A stretch of 64,000 nucleotides of DNA from Prochlorococcus sp. AG-442-N17 (GTDB taxonomy: Bacteria > Cyanobacteriota > Cyanobacteriia > PCC-6307 > Cyanobiaceae). A program made the translations under genes and the position numbers. Below, one piece after another: positions 10,720-21,405 of the stretch. The notes below the pieces were generated by a model, which ran no database searches, was not told the origin of the DNA, and worked only from the letters and a program-made list of their open reading frames with translations. How positions within the stretch are numbered: the stretch's first letter is position 1; every line of letters starts with the position of its first letter. The DNA is taken from the NCBI GenBank assembly GCA_003212375.1, contig QCPY01000004.1, forward strand, positions 24,238 to 88,237, written 5' to 3'.

Positions 10720-11247
10720 TTACTTTTTACTGCCGCCTATTTGTGATAAGTATTCATTGCTTACAGCAAAAGTTTGAAAGAACTTTTCTGATAATGATAG
10801 CCAATAAGATCTTCCATCTTTTTGTTTACGTTTAATTATAAATTTTTTATTTATTAATTCTTTAATATGATCATATGCACCTGATCCTCTTAAAAGAATT
10901 AGATCTGATTGCAAAATTTTTTTCTTGATTGCAATTGTTGCAAGTGTCCTTAATTCTGATGTTTTTAATTCAGACGGTAATAGATCTTCTACAAATTCAT
11001 TAAGTGTAGATTTTAACTCTAGGCAATAAGAATTATTTATTACATTTAATTCTATTGCTGATTCTGCATTTGAGTATTTTTCCTTTAATTTATTTAGTGC
11101 ACTGATAATAGAGTTAATATCAGTATCTATTATTTCTGAAAGATTCTTTTTTGTTATAGGTCTACCCTTAAGATATAAAATAGCTTCAACTTTAGTAACT
11201 ATCTCTATATCTGGTAATTTTTTAGAAATAAGATTAGATTGATTAAT
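10720..11247 (-). CDS. scpB: Segregation and condensation protein B; start uncertain, no ATG/GTG/TTG in the N-terminal region (candidate ATT at 11247)
   Basis: Read by eye: ...NQSNLISKKLPDIEIVTKVEAILYLKGRPITKKNLSEIID...LLPSELKTSELRTLATIAIKKKILQSDLILLRGSGAYDHIKEL; ORF track lists only 10720..10914. Confidence 0.8.
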   Translation of the reverse strand: MNQSNLISKKLPDIEIVTKVEAILYLKGRPITKKNLSEIIDTDINSIISALNKLKEKYSNAESAIELNVINNSYCLELKSTLNEFVEDLLPSELKTSELRTLATIAIKKKILQSDLILLRGSGAYDHIKELINKKFIIKRKQKDGRSYWLSLSEKFFQTFAVSNEYLSQIGGSKK

Positions 11248-11284
11248 TTTTATTACCTAATTCTTTTCCTAAGTTACCTTATAT

Positions 11285-12826
11285 TTAATCTGATGCACCA
11301 AGGAATAATTTATATGTTTGATTATTAGTTTCCTCCCAATATTTATATCCTAAGAGTTCAACAAATTTTCCCCAGTCATTTATTTCATTCTTATCTATTA
11401 ATACTCCAATTACAATTTTCCCCACATCAGCTCCATGATTTCTATAGTGGAAGATACTTATTGACCAATTGGATTTCATTTTTTTAAGAAAGTTTATTAA
11501 TGCCCCTGGTCTTTCCGGAAACTCAAATCTGTATAGTAATTCGACATGATTTGATTTAGCTGGTTCAGTTATTTTTTGAGGTAATCGACCACCTACCATG
11601 TGCCTCAGATGATTTTTAGATAATTCATCATTACTTATATCTATAAAAGGATAATTCGATTTTTTAAATATATTTATAAGATTTTCCTTATCAATTAAAC
11701 CATTAACTTCTATTCCTACGAAGATTTGAGCATTAATAGAATTAGACATCCTATAACTGAATTCAGTTAAATTTCTATTATTTAACAAACTACAAAAATC
11801 AATTAAACTCCCTGCTTTTTCTGGTATTTCAACAGCCATCATTACTTCTTTACACTCTCCAAGTTCTGCTCTTTCTGCTACAAATCTAAGTCTTTCAAAA
11901 TTCATATTTGCCCCACAAGCAATTGCTACCATTTTTTTATTTGAATGATTCGAATTCAAAATATCTTTTTTCATTCCTGCTATTGATAAGGCTCCTGCAG
12001 GTTCTAAAATTGATCTTGTATCTTCGAAAACATCTTTTATAGCAGCACATATTTCATCGGTATTAACCCTAATCATCTTATCTATATATTTCCTTCCAAT
12101 ATCAAAAGTATTTTTACCAATTTTTTTTACCGCTACTCCATCTGCAAATTGACCGACAGATGATAATTCAACAATTTTTGATTCTTCCAAAGATTTTGTC
12201 ATAGCGTCTGCGTCTTCAGGCTCTACGCCAATTATCTTTACTTCAGGCCATATTTTTTTTATGTATAAAGATATTCCTGATATTAATCCTCCTCCACCAA
12301 CAGCAATATAAATTGCATAAGGTTTTTCCTTTAGTTGCTGTTCAAGTTCAATAGCAATAGTTCCTTGTCCAGCTATTACATCTGGATCATCAAATGGATG
12401 AATAAAACATAAATTTCTTTCTTGGCTAATCCTTAAAGCCTCTTTGTAAGTTTCATCATAATTATCACCAAATAATATAACTTTTGCTCTTAAGTTCTTT
12501 ACTGCATTAATTTTTACCAGAGGCGTTGTAATGGGCATTAATATGGTTGCTTGGCAATTTAATTTCAGAGCACTAAGTGCAACTCCTTGAGCATGATTAC
12601 CAGCACTTGAAGTGATTACTCCCTGAGTAAGCTGCGATTTACTGAGCTTACTCATCTTGTTATATGCCCCTCTTATTTTGAATGAAAATACATCTTGAAG
12701 ATCTTCTCTTTTTAGAAAAACTTCATTATTAAGTGTATTACTTAAATTTTTAGCTTTCTCTAGTGGCGTTTTTTTTGCTACTTCATAGACTTCAGCTTGA
12801 AGTATTTTTTCAAAATAATCATTCAT
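11285..12826 (-). CDS. ilvA: Threonine dehydratase, biosynthetic
   Basis: FLKREDLQDVFSFKIRGAYNKM, SAGNHAQGVALSA, GGGGLISG, two C-terminal ACT-like regions. Confidence 0.96.
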   Translation of the reverse strand: MNDYFEKILQAEVYEVAKKTPLEKAKNLSNTLNNEVFLKREDLQDVFSFKIRGAYNKMSKLSKSQLTQGVITSSAGNHAQGVALSALKLNCQATILMPITTPLVKINAVKNLRAKVILFGDNYDETYKEALRISQERNLCFIHPFDDPDVIAGQGTIAIELEQQLKEKPYAIYIAVGGGGLISGISLYIKKIWPEVKIIGVEPEDADAMTKSLEESKIVELSSVGQFADGVAVKKIGKNTFDIGRKYIDKMIRVNTDEICAAIKDVFEDTRSILEPAGALSIAGMKKDILNSNHSNKKMVAIACGANMNFERLRFVAERAELGECKEVMMAVEIPEKAGSLIDFCSLLNNRNLTEFSYRMSNSINAQIFVGIEVNGLIDKENLINIFKKSNYPFIDISNDELSKNHLRHMVGGRLPQKITEPAKSNHVELLYRFEFPERPGALINFLKKMKSNWSISIFHYRNHGADVGKIVIGVLIDKNEINDWGKFVELLGYKYWEETNNQTYKLFLGASD

Positions 12827-12942
12827 ATATATATTTTTAGCATTAATTATTAATCTAATAAAACATTACATGATCTATTTCAAAAAAAATACTCATTTTG
12901 CACCTCGGCGTTTTAGATTATATAGATACCAATCTTTATTAA

Positions 12943-14841
12943 ATGCTTTTAAGTGAGTTAAGTCATCCAAATCAACTTCATGGCTTAACAGTTTCACAAT
13001 TAGAGGAAATTGCTTGTCAAATTAGAGAAAGGCATCTTCAAGTAGTATCTACTAGTGGTGGTCATCTCGGTCCTGGATTAGGTGTGGTTGAGCTAACATT
13101 GGCTTTATATCAAACTCTTGATCTAGATTTCGACAAAGTTGTTTGGGATGTAGGACATCAAGCTTATCCCCATAAATTAATAACAGGCCGTTTCGGTCAA
13201 TTTGATTCCCTTAGACAACAAAATGGAGTTGCTGGATATCTAAAAAGAAGCGAAAGTAAATTTGATCATTTTGGTGCGGGTCATGCAAGCACATCTATTT
13301 CTGCAGCATTGGGAATGGCAATAGCGAGAGATAGGAAAGGTGAAAATTATAAATGTGTCGCTGTTATTGGAGATGGAGCATTAACTGGAGGAATGGCATT
13401 AGAAGCTATAAACCATGCAGGTCACTTACCAAGTACTCCTTTTGTTGTAGTTTTAAACGATAATGATATGTCTATTTCACCTCCAGTTGGAGCCTTATCA
13501 TCTTACTTAAATAAGGTAAGAGTTAGTCCATCACTTAAATTTTTGTCTGATAGTGTTCAAGAAAGTGTAAAAAATATCCCATTAATCGGTAAAGATATTC
13601 CGGAAGAACTAAAAAATATTAAAGGAAGCGTTAGACGTTTAGCTGTGCCCAAGGTTGGTGCTGTTTTTGAAGAACTTGGATTTACATATATGGGTCCAAT
13701 TGATGGACATGATATTGGAAATTTAGTTAATACATTTAACGCTGCTCATAAACTTAAAAAACCCGTACTTGTTCATGTTGTCACAACTAAAGGGAAGGGT
13801 TACCCTTATGCAGAAGCTGATCAGGTTGGTTATCATGCACAATCTGCATTTGATCTGACAACTGGGAAATCTATCCCTTCAAAAAAACCTAAGCCTGTTA
13901 GTTATAGTAAAATATTTGGTCAAACCTTATTGAAAATATGTGAACAAGATAGCAAAGTTGTAGGTATTACAGCTGCAATGGCTACAGGTACTGGTTTAGA
14001 CATATTGCAAAAAAATATTCCAGATCAATATATCGATGTAGGAATAGCAGAACAACATGCAGTTACTCTTGCAGCAGGAATGTCATGCGATGGTCTTAAA
14101 CCCGTTGTGGCTATATATAGTACATTCCTTCAACGTGCTTTCGATCAATTAATACATGATGTAGGGATACAAAATTTACCTGTATCATTCGTACTTGATA
14201 GAGCTGGGATAGTTGGAGCTGACGGTCCTACTCACCAAGGCCAGTACGATATAAGTTATATGAGATCTATACCTAATTTTGTATTAATGGCACCAAAAGA
14301 TGAGTCTGAATTACAAAGAATGTTAATAACTTCAATAAACCATAAGGGCCCTACTGCTCTAAGAATACCAAGAGGTTCTGGATTAGGGGTAGCCGTAATG
14401 GATGAGGGTTGGGAACCTTTGAATATAGGTGAAGCAGAAATACTTGAAGAAGGAGAAGATATTTTAATTATTGCTTATGGATCAATGGTCGCATCTGCTA
14501 TTGAAACAGCAAAGATACTAAAAAAAATGAATGTTAATGCATGTATTGTTAATGCAAGATTTGTCAAACCTCTAGATAAAAATCTTATTATGCCGTTAGC
14601 AAATAGGATTCAAAAAGTAGTTACTATGGAAGAAGGGACCCTTATAGGTGGATTTGGTTCCGCAATAGTTGAACTATTCAACGATAATGAACTAAATATT
14701 CCTGTTTACAGAATAGGTATACCAGATGTATTGGTTGATCATGCTTCACCTGATCAGAGTAAAGAAAAACTAGATCTTATGCCTGATCAGATGGCAGATA
14801 AAATTATCGAGAAATTTAAGTTAAATAAATTAAAAATTTAA
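12943..14841 (+). CDS. dxs: 1-deoxy-D-xylulose-5-phosphate synthase
   Basis: [57 protein letters not shown]. Confidence 0.98.
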   Translation: MLLSELSHPNQLHGLTVSQLEEIACQIRERHLQVVSTSGGHLGPGLGVVELTLALYQTLDLDFDKVVWDVGHQAYPHKLITGRFGQFDSLRQQNGVAGYLKRSESKFDHFGAGHASTSISAALGMAIARDRKGENYKCVAVIGDGALTGGMALEAINHAGHLPSTPFVVVLNDNDMSISPPVGALSSYLNKVRVSPSLKFLSDSVQESVKNIPLIGKDIPEELKNIKGSVRRLAVPKVGAVFEELGFTYMGPIDGHDIGNLVNTFNAAHKLKKPVLVHVVTTKGKGYPYAEADQVGYHAQSAFDLTTGKSIPSKKPKPVSYSKIFGQTLLKICEQDSKVVGITAAMATGTGLDILQKNIPDQYIDVGIAEQHAVTLAAGMSCDGLKPVVAIYSTFLQRAFDQLIHDVGIQNLPVSFVLDRAGIVGADGPTHQGQYDISYMRSIPNFVLMAPKDESELQRMLITSINHKGPTALRIPRGSGLGVAVMDEGWEPLNIGEAEILEEGEDILIIAYGSMVASAIETAKILKKMNVNACIVNARFVKPLDKNLIMPLANRIQKVVTMEEGTLIGGFGSAIVELFNDNELNIPVYRIGIPDVLVDHASPDQSKEKLDLMPDQMADKIIEKFKLNKLKI

Positions 14842-14852
14842 TAAATAAATTT

Positions 14853-15113
14853 TTATAAAACACCTCTTGAAGCTAATCCTAGGATAGCCCCAATTCCGAA
14901 TATGTGACCAAGGCAGTTAGCTCCCACTACTGATGCATGACTTAAACCACCATAAAATTTTGAATTAGGTATTTCAAATCCTTCATTAGGTTTTCTAATT
15001 GTTGCTCTAGCAATTGCATAAGCAAAAACATTACATGCAATCATTACGACGGCACACTTTGGAGACCAAGAAAAAGTTGCTGGATCTGCAGCTGCAAATA
15101 ATGTAGTAAACAT
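14853..15113 (-). CDS. psaK: Photosystem I reaction center subunit X (PsaK)
   Basis: WSPKCAVVMIACNVFAYAIARATI...SHASVVGANCLGHIFGIGAILGLASRG. Confidence 0.93.
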   Translation of the reverse strand: MFTTLFAAADPATFSWSPKCAVVMIACNVFAYAIARATIRKPNEGFEIPNSKFYGGLSHASVVGANCLGHIFGIGAILGLASRGVL

Positions 15114-15179
15114 AAAAAATCGTTATTTTCATATATTCTCTAATACTTTTACCTAAAAAACACAAAATTGTAAAAGGTC

Positions 15180-15515
15180 TTAAGAGTTGTTTACTTCTAA
15201 GTTATTTAACATCTGCATAAAACCAAACAATATTACAAAATCACTTAAAGTTAAGAAAAATTCCGCTGAGCCATGCAGGAAGTCAACCTCAACAAGGGTT
15301 TTATCGTAGAAATTTAAAGCAAAAATAGACATCAAAATAGTTATGAATACAAATAATACTGTTAATGAAAAACCTATTTTTACAAAATTATTAACTGATT
15401 TGATTTTATATAAGTAAAACAAAAATATTGCATATGGAATTATTGATACTGCGAACAATGATGTGTTATCTATTGAACCTAATTTTTCTATAAATTTTAA
15501 AAATAAATCATTCAT
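15180..15515 (-). CDS. DUF3593-like cyanobacterial membrane protein
   Basis: SLFAVSIIPYAIFLFYLYK...VDFLHGSAEFFLTLSDFVILFGF; pairs with the DUF2499-like ORF upstream. Confidence 0.7.
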   Translation of the reverse strand: MNDLFLKFIEKLGSIDNTSLFAVSIIPYAIFLFYLYKIKSVNNFVKIGFSLTVLFVFITILMSIFALNFYDKTLVEVDFLHGSAEFFLTLSDFVILFGFMQMLNNLEVNNS

Positions 15516-15810
15516 AAGTCTCTTTTCCTCTAAAAATCATTATTGCAGCAAGGGCTAATGTTGAATTTCCTATAAAAGTAAATATTCCTTGAAGAGATAC
15601 TAGACCGTAAAGATTTTCTTGGTTGTCATAGATATGCCAAGTGATCGCACACATAGCACCTATTAAGTTTGGGACCATAGCGAGGCTTAACCAAAAAAAG
15701 AAATCATATTTTTTATATTTAGAAATTTTGTTTATGACTAATATGGCAAAAATCCATTCTATTACTGATGAGATATGTATTAACCAAGTTCCAAATGATA
15801 ATTCGTGCAA
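15508..15810 (-). CDS. DUF2499-like cyanobacterial membrane protein
   Basis: ELSFGTWLIHISSVIEWIFAI...WLSLAMVPNLIGAMCAITWHIYDN...GNSTLALAA. Confidence 0.72.
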   Translation of the reverse strand: MHELSFGTWLIHISSVIEWIFAILVINKISKYKKYDFFFWLSLAMVPNLIGAMCAITWHIYDNQENLYGLVSLQGIFTFIGNSTLALAAIMIFRGKETYE

Positions 15811-15814
15811 AATT

Positions 15815-16348
15815 TTATATTTTTTTCTTTAAAACGTTGAGAACATCTTTAGCATGATTTATAGGTAAAACACTAATCCATCTATAAGAAATTTTTCCAT
15901 CAGGAGAAATCAAAAAAGTATTTCTATCGGAGAATGGAGGAATCCAGGAACCATATCTATCACTAATAATTCCGTCAGGATCAGATAATAAAGTGTAGTT
16001 TATGGATTTCTCGCTGCAGAAACTTTCATGAGAATCTTGATTATCAGCACTAATGCCTACAATTTCGGCATTATTTTTTGAAAAATCTTTTTTTAATTCG
16101 GAAAAACCTTTAGCTTCAAGAGTGCAGCCTGCTGTAAAATCTTTAGGGTAAAAATACATAACAAGCCATTTACCTTGAAAATCTCTTAATTCCCAAGATT
16201 TTTTTGTTTTTATGTTTTTATTAAAACCTTCTAACTGAAAATTTGGAGCCATATCTCCAACTTCAGGAGCAAAATCGAAAGAGAAGACTGAATTACAATT
16301 AAATAAGAAAATAGATGTTATAAATATACTCGCAACTAAATTTCTCAT
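15815..16348 (-). CDS. Peroxiredoxin, BCP/PrxQ family, with signal-peptide-like N-terminus
   Basis: GDMAPNFQLEG...LVMYFYPKDFTAGCTLEAKGFSEL...VGISADNQDSHESFC. Confidence 0.9.
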   Translation of the reverse strand: MRNLVASIFITSIFLFNCNSVFSFDFAPEVGDMAPNFQLEGFNKNIKTKKSWELRDFQGKWLVMYFYPKDFTAGCTLEAKGFSELKKDFSKNNAEIVGISADNQDSHESFCSEKSINYTLLSDPDGIISDRYGSWIPPFSDRNTFLISPDGKISYRWISVLPINHAKDVLNVLKKKI

Positions 16349-16354
16349 TAAAAT

Positions 16355-16591
16355 TTAGAATTTTTTTAAATCAACTGCATTTGATTTAGCAAATTTATCT
16401 AAACCTACTTTTTGTATAGACTTTAGTGCTTTGGTACTTATTTTTATATTTACCCATTTTTTGCCCTCTTCCCACCATAGTCTCCTTTTTTGGAGATTAA
16501 CTTGCTGCAACTTTTTTGTACGAATATGTGAGTGACTCACTGCCATCCCATTATTAGCTTTTGCACCAGTCAGTTCACAAACTCTTGACAT
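16355..16591 (-). CDS. rpmB: Ribosomal protein L28
   Basis: [40 protein letters not shown]. Confidence 0.97.
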   Translation of the reverse strand: MSRVCELTGAKANNGMAVSHSHIRTKKLQQVNLQKRRLWWEEGKKWVNIKISTKALKSIQKVGLDKFAKSNAVDLKKF

Positions 16592-16630
16592 ATTTTTTGA
16601 GTTATATCTTTAAAAATTCTAACACATGAC

Positions 16631-18535
16631 TCAATTTGTTGAATTAAGTAATTCAGAAATTAAATCGGCATTATTATTTTGTAAATTAATTATCTGTTCT
16701 TGATCTAATCCACCAACGGAAAGCTTAGCCATATCGTAAACATGATTAGCAATTTTAGATGCCAATGGATTTTCAATAGGATCTTTTTTATCAATAATTA
16801 TTTTGTTGCCAGTAATTTTATTAAGACCAACAATAAGTGGATGTTCTTTGTTAATTAAGAGTACATGATATTCAGGTAAGCCAGGCATCTTTTGTTCCAT
16901 GTAAGCGCCCATATCATTAATTCTTCTCATTTGTTCTGGAAGCAAGATCATAGCTGGTGGAGCATCTTTACTTGAAAGTGACTGTACTTTAACTGTTACT
17001 TTCTCATTGTTAAGAGCCTTAACTATCGTATCTTTAAGATTATCCGTATTTGATTTGCCATCCTTATCTACAATTTCTTTAGATTCTTTATCTCCTAGTT
17101 CATTTATTTCTGAATCTACTCTTTGGAATTGATAATCTTCATTTTTACTTTCCAACCATGGGAGAAATTGTGCGTCAATTAAAGGATCTGATTTAATAAC
17201 TTCCTTATTATCAGATAAACAGATATTTAATGCACTTGACTGTGCAATCAAATCTGAACAGTAAATTATTTTTTTAGAATCAGTTAACTTATTTCGTTCT
17301 TTGTAATTTGCGAGAGTTGTGAAATACTTATCATTGGATTTGATAAGGGATTTATTTTCAATGTCTTTAGTTAGATCTTTATCTGATTTTATTATTGTTT
17401 CGAAAATTATACTGTTATCGACTAAATCAGCAAATTTTTCATCCTCGATAGCACCAATTTTAATAAAAGCAGAGATGGAATCCCAAATTTCTGCATAAAA
17501 TTCTGGTGAATTTTTTATCAAATCCTTCAGTTTATTAGCAATTTTTTTTGAGATAAATGATGATATAGACCTTACTTTTCTATCTGTTTGCAATGCGCTT
17601 CTACTAACATTCAAAGGTATATCTGTAGAGTCAATAACTCCTCTTAGAGGTAAAAGGTATTTTGGTACTATCTCTTTAATTGAATCGCTTACGAAAACTT
17701 GATTGCAAAATAGTTTTATTTCTCCCTTTTCCCAATCAGCTCTACCTGACAACTTTGGAAAATACAATATCCCTTGTATGTCATACGGATAATCTGTATT
17801 TAAATGAATCCATAACAGTGGATCTCCCTGGAAAGGATAAAGGTATTTATATAACTCAATATAATCTTCGTCTTTTAATTCACTAGGTTGTTTTCTCCAG
17901 GGAGGATTTTTCTTATTAATTGTCTCACCCTCAAGTAACACATCTATTGGCATAAAGTCACAATATTTTTTTATTAGAGATTTAATCCTTTCAGGCTCGA
18001 TAAACTCTTTTTCTTCTTCAAGTAGGTGAAGTATCACATCTGTACCAATAGTCTCTCTTTCTGATTCTTCTAATGTGAAATTTGGCGATCCGTCACAAGA
18101 CCACTTGAAAGCTTTTGATTCTCCAATTGCTGATTTAGTTAATATATCAACTCTATCTGCCACCATGAAGCTTGAATAAAAACCAAGACCAAAATGGCCT
18201 ATAAATTCATCATTATCTTTTTTGTATTTAGTTAGAAATTCTTCTGCGCTCGAAAATGCGACTTGGTTTATGTACTTCTTAATTTCTTCATCATTCATTC
18301 CAATTCCATTATCGGAAATTGTTAGTGTATTATTTTCACGGTCAATAGATATCTTTACTTGAGCTTCTTCATTATTTTCGCAGTCGCCTGCCATAGATGC
18401 CATTCTTCGTTTACTTATTGCATCAACACCATTACTAACAAGTTCTCTTAAAAAGATTTCATGGTCAGAATATACTGCCTTCTTGATAATTGGGAAAATA
18501 TTTTCGGTATTTATACGAATTTCGCCTTTTTCCAT
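16631..18535 (-). CDS. htpG: Chaperone protein HtpG (Hsp90)
   Basis: HEIFLRELVSNGVDAISK, DNGIGMNDEEI, GHFGLGFYSSFMVAD. Confidence 0.97.
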   Translation of the reverse strand: MEKGEIRINTENIFPIIKKAVYSDHEIFLRELVSNGVDAISKRRMASMAGDCENNEEAQVKISIDRENNTLTISDNGIGMNDEEIKKYINQVAFSSAEEFLTKYKKDNDEFIGHFGLGFYSSFMVADRVDILTKSAIGESKAFKWSCDGSPNFTLEESERETIGTDVILHLLEEEKEFIEPERIKSLIKKYCDFMPIDVLLEGETINKKNPPWRKQPSELKDEDYIELYKYLYPFQGDPLLWIHLNTDYPYDIQGILYFPKLSGRADWEKGEIKLFCNQVFVSDSIKEIVPKYLLPLRGVIDSTDIPLNVSRSALQTDRKVRSISSFISKKIANKLKDLIKNSPEFYAEIWDSISAFIKIGAIEDEKFADLVDNSIIFETIIKSDKDLTKDIENKSLIKSNDKYFTTLANYKERNKLTDSKKIIYCSDLIAQSSALNICLSDNKEVIKSDPLIDAQFLPWLESKNEDYQFQRVDSEINELGDKESKEIVDKDGKSNTDNLKDTIVKALNNEKVTVKVQSLSSKDAPPAMILLPEQMRRINDMGAYMEQKMPGLPEYHVLLINKEHPLIVGLNKITGNKIIIDKKDPIENPLASKIANHVYDMAKLSVGGLDQEQIINLQNNNADLISELLNSTN

Positions 18536-18660
18536 TTAAAAAAATCAAACATTTTAAATTTTATTTCCTAAAAACTAGTTAATCAAGTTTAATTAAGAGT
18601 ATTGTCCGAACATTAAAGATATTTAAGTTAGATTGATTAATTAATTAATGAGAAAGTTAT

Positions 18661-19812
18661 TTATTTAACCCAAAATATCTCAGAACAATTATTTTCTTTC
18701 ATTATTTGATTGGCTTTAGCCAAGTCATCACAAGGATTTAAATGTAAGACAGCGATATTCCCTTTTTTCTGTAATTCTTTTTGCTCGTTAATACCTTTTT
18801 CTAACAAATAAGTATCTTTAAACATTAATAAAATCTTTTTCTTATCTATCTTTTCTTCCTTTATTAAATTTCTTAAGTTATCGATTGAAATTGTAAAACC
18901 AATTCCATTTAAAATTTTCTCTTTGGGGCTAAAGAATCTAACTAATTCATCATATCTTCCACCTTTTGCTATGACATTTTTATTTTTACCATTATCACCT
19001 ATAAGTTGAAATACTATCCCTTCGTATAAATTTAAATGAGGTTGAAAAGTCGGATCAAGTTGTAATTTAACGCTATATTTATTTGATATTTTTGATAACG
19101 TTTCAAATAAAAAATTTAGGTCATCTAAAGTTTTACTAGTGCTGTATATATTTTTCAATTTTTTTAATATAGTGATTGGTTCTCCTCTAGTGAATAATAA
19201 ATCTTTAAGAATATATTTATCGTCTTCATCAATTCCTAATTTAGATAATTTATCTAGATCAAAGTTAACCAGACTTTTTTTGATTTCTTCAAAATTATTA
19301 TTTTTATATTTATTCAAGATTAAGTCCATTATTTTTGTTGTACTTACTAGTAGACATAAATTACAACCATCCTTCAAATTAATATTATCTATTGCATCAA
19401 ACAACATATTAATAACTTCAATTTCTGGATATTTTGTGTCATATCCAATTAGTTCAATTCCGCTTTGAAGTTTCTCTTGCAACTTAAATGAATTTTTATT
19501 ATTTTGTTTTTTATCAAAGACCATTCCATTGGTAAATAATCTTATTGGTCTTTTCTGATTTATTAATCTTGTAGATGACAATTTAACAATAGATGTAGTC
19601 ATTTCTGGTCTTAAACACAATGAATTATTACTAACTATTCCAACAACCTCATTTTCTTCAATCACACCGCGACCTTTTATCGTCTCTAAAGTATTTATAA
19701 ATGAAGGTGAGACTTCTTCATAACCCCATAATTTATAAATATTATTTAATTTATTGATAATATTAGAATTATTTTTTACATCTACTAATTTAAATTCCTT
19801 TATATCAGTCAT
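18661..19812 (-). CDS. hisZ: ATP phosphoribosyltransferase regulatory subunit (HisRS-like)
   Basis: Class II aaRS-like fold: WGYEEVSPSFINTLE, LRPEMTTSIVKLSS, ViAKGGRYDELVRFF; lacks tRNA-binding C-terminus. Confidence 0.85.
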   Translation of the reverse strand: MTDIKEFKLVDVKNNSNIINKLNNIYKLWGYEEVSPSFINTLETIKGRGVIEENEVVGIVSNNSLCLRPEMTTSIVKLSSTRLINQKRPIRLFTNGMVFDKKQNNKNSFKLQEKLQSGIELIGYDTKYPEIEVINMLFDAIDNINLKDGCNLCLLVSTTKIMDLILNKYKNNNFEEIKKSLVNFDLDKLSKLGIDEDDKYILKDLLFTRGEPITILKKLKNIYSTSKTLDDLNFLFETLSKISNKYSVKLQLDPTFQPHLNLYEGIVFQLIGDNGKNKNVIAKGGRYDELVRFFSPKEKILNGIGFTISIDNLRNLIKEEKIDKKKILLMFKDTYLLEKGINEQKELQKKGNIAVLHLNPCDDLAKANQIMKENNCSEIFWVK

Positions 19813-19827
19813 TTTAATATTTAATAG

Positions 19828-20676
19828 TTAGGTATAAAGATTTTTATTAAATGGAGAAACATTATCTAGTTCTTTTTTTAATTCATCCTCAAGTGTGGGG
19901 GAGCACGCAAGAATTCTTCCAGAACTTAAATTAAATTTGCCTGATGGATAATCCGAAATAATTCCACCTGCCTCTTTAACAATAATAGCACCGGCAGCTA
20001 AGTCCCACACTTCTAATCCCCTTTCCCAATATCCATCTACCTTTCCTGAAGCAACAAATGCTAGATCAACTGCCGCTGCTCCTCCTCTTCTAACTCCTCT
20101 GGTTTTATGTGTTAGGTAACAAAATTCAGCATAATTATTATCATCTGTTTCAAACCTGTCATAAGAAAAACCAGTCACAAGCAAACTATCTGAAAGATTT
20201 AGTGGACTAGATACTTTAAGTTCTGAATCATTGCAGAATGAGCCATGACCAATGCAAGCTGAATATAATTCATTTAAATATGGTACTGATATAGCTCCTA
20301 TGATTGGTTTATTTTTATATACAAGACCAATTGAAGTTCCAAAAAAGGGATATCCATGGGAATAATTAGTTGTCCCGTCTAATGGGTCTATACACCATGT
20401 TAAATCTGAGGATTTGTTTACTTTCCCAGATTCCTCAGCATTGATAGATATGTTGGGTGTCTCTTCTATTAAATATTCTTTTATTTTATTTTCAACTTCC
20501 AAATCTACATTGGTTACAAGGTCACCTTTCCTTCCTTTAGAAGATATTTTTTGAATTTTATTGTAATTAATTTTTAAAATCTCATTACCAATTAGAGCAG
20601 ATTTTTTTGCTATTTCATACAAACTGGATAAGTTTATTTGATTTAAAATTTCCTCTTTTTCACTTAATTCAAACAT
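19828..20676 (-). CDS. Inositol monophosphatase family protein
   Basis: NAEESG, WCIDPLDGTTNYSHGYPFFGTSIG, WDLAAGAIIVKEAGG. Confidence 0.92.
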   Translation of the reverse strand: MFELSEKEEILNQINLSSLYEIAKKSALIGNEILKINYNKIQKISSKGRKGDLVTNVDLEVENKIKEYLIEETPNISINAEESGKVNKSSDLTWCIDPLDGTTNYSHGYPFFGTSIGLVYKNKPIIGAISVPYLNELYSACIGHGSFCNDSELKVSSPLNLSDSLLVTGFSYDRFETDDNNYAEFCYLTHKTRGVRRGGAAAVDLAFVASGKVDGYWERGLEVWDLAAGAIIVKEAGGIISDYPSGKFNLSSGRILACSPTLEDELKKELDNVSPFNKNLYT

Positions 20677-20681
20677 GATAA

Positions 20682-21056
20682 TTAATCTTCCTCAAATTCC
20701 CATGGTGGCGCAACTCTTGTATTTCCCTTCCCAAAATATTGTCCAAATTGTAAATCGTATACTTCATCTTCATATGTAGTTTCTACCTCTAAATTTGAAG
20801 TTGCTTTAGCGACACAAAGAAGTGCATAACCTTTGTCTTTTAAGGCTTGAGATACACCCATGGCTTCAGGTTGTTGCAAAGTACCAGATATTATTTTAAC
20901 TGCACAACTTGTACAGCAACCATTTCTGCATGAAAATGCAAGTTTAAAACCTTTCTTTTCAAATTCCTTAAGTATATACTCGTCACTGTTAACCTGTTCT
21001 TGGTAGACCTTTCCGGTATTTTTATTTTTAATCGTGACTGTGAAAGTCTTTTTCAA
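20682..21056 (-). CDS. Plant-type [2Fe-2S] ferredoxin
   Basis: CRNGCCTSCAVKIISG...LLCVAKATSNLEVET cluster ligands. Confidence 0.92.
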   Translation of the reverse strand: MKKTFTVTIKNKNTGKVYQEQVNSDEYILKEFEKKGFKLAFSCRNGCCTSCAVKIISGTLQQPEAMGVSQALKDKGYALLCVAKATSNLEVETTYEDEVYDLQFGQYFGKGNTRVAPPWEFEED

Positions 21057-21105
21057 ATAAATTTCCTCAAAAATGGGATTATAAAGAGTTAAAATGTTTA
21101 TCTCG

Positions 21106-21192
21106 GGAGAGGTGGCCGAGTGGTTGAAGGCGCAGCACTGGAAATGCTGTATAGGGGCAACTTTATCGAGGGTTCGAATCCCTCTCTCTCCG
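21106..21192 (+). tRNA. tRNA-Ser (GGA)
   Basis: Acceptor GGAGAGG/TCTCTCC with G73, anticodon GGA in CTGGAAA loop, long variable arm, GAGGG-TTCGAAT-CCCTC T-arm. Confidence 0.96.
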
Positions 21193-21405
21193 TATTATAT
21201 TAGTTGATTTTGGTTAACTACATCAACAACATTGTTTAGATAGAATGTTTTAAAGTAAATAACAATCATTTTGACAAGTTATAAATAATCTTATTTATTT
21301 AAATTAAGTTGAAAAATTTTGATTTTTACTATTATATGTAGATATCTAAGATAAAAATTAATTAAATCATTAGTAAATTTTGCTTTAATTTAGCCATCTA
21401 AAATC

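Noticed and set aside
10720-10914. 64-aa ORF as listed in the track
   Set aside because: This is only the C-terminal part of ScpB; the open frame and homology continue upstream to about 11247.
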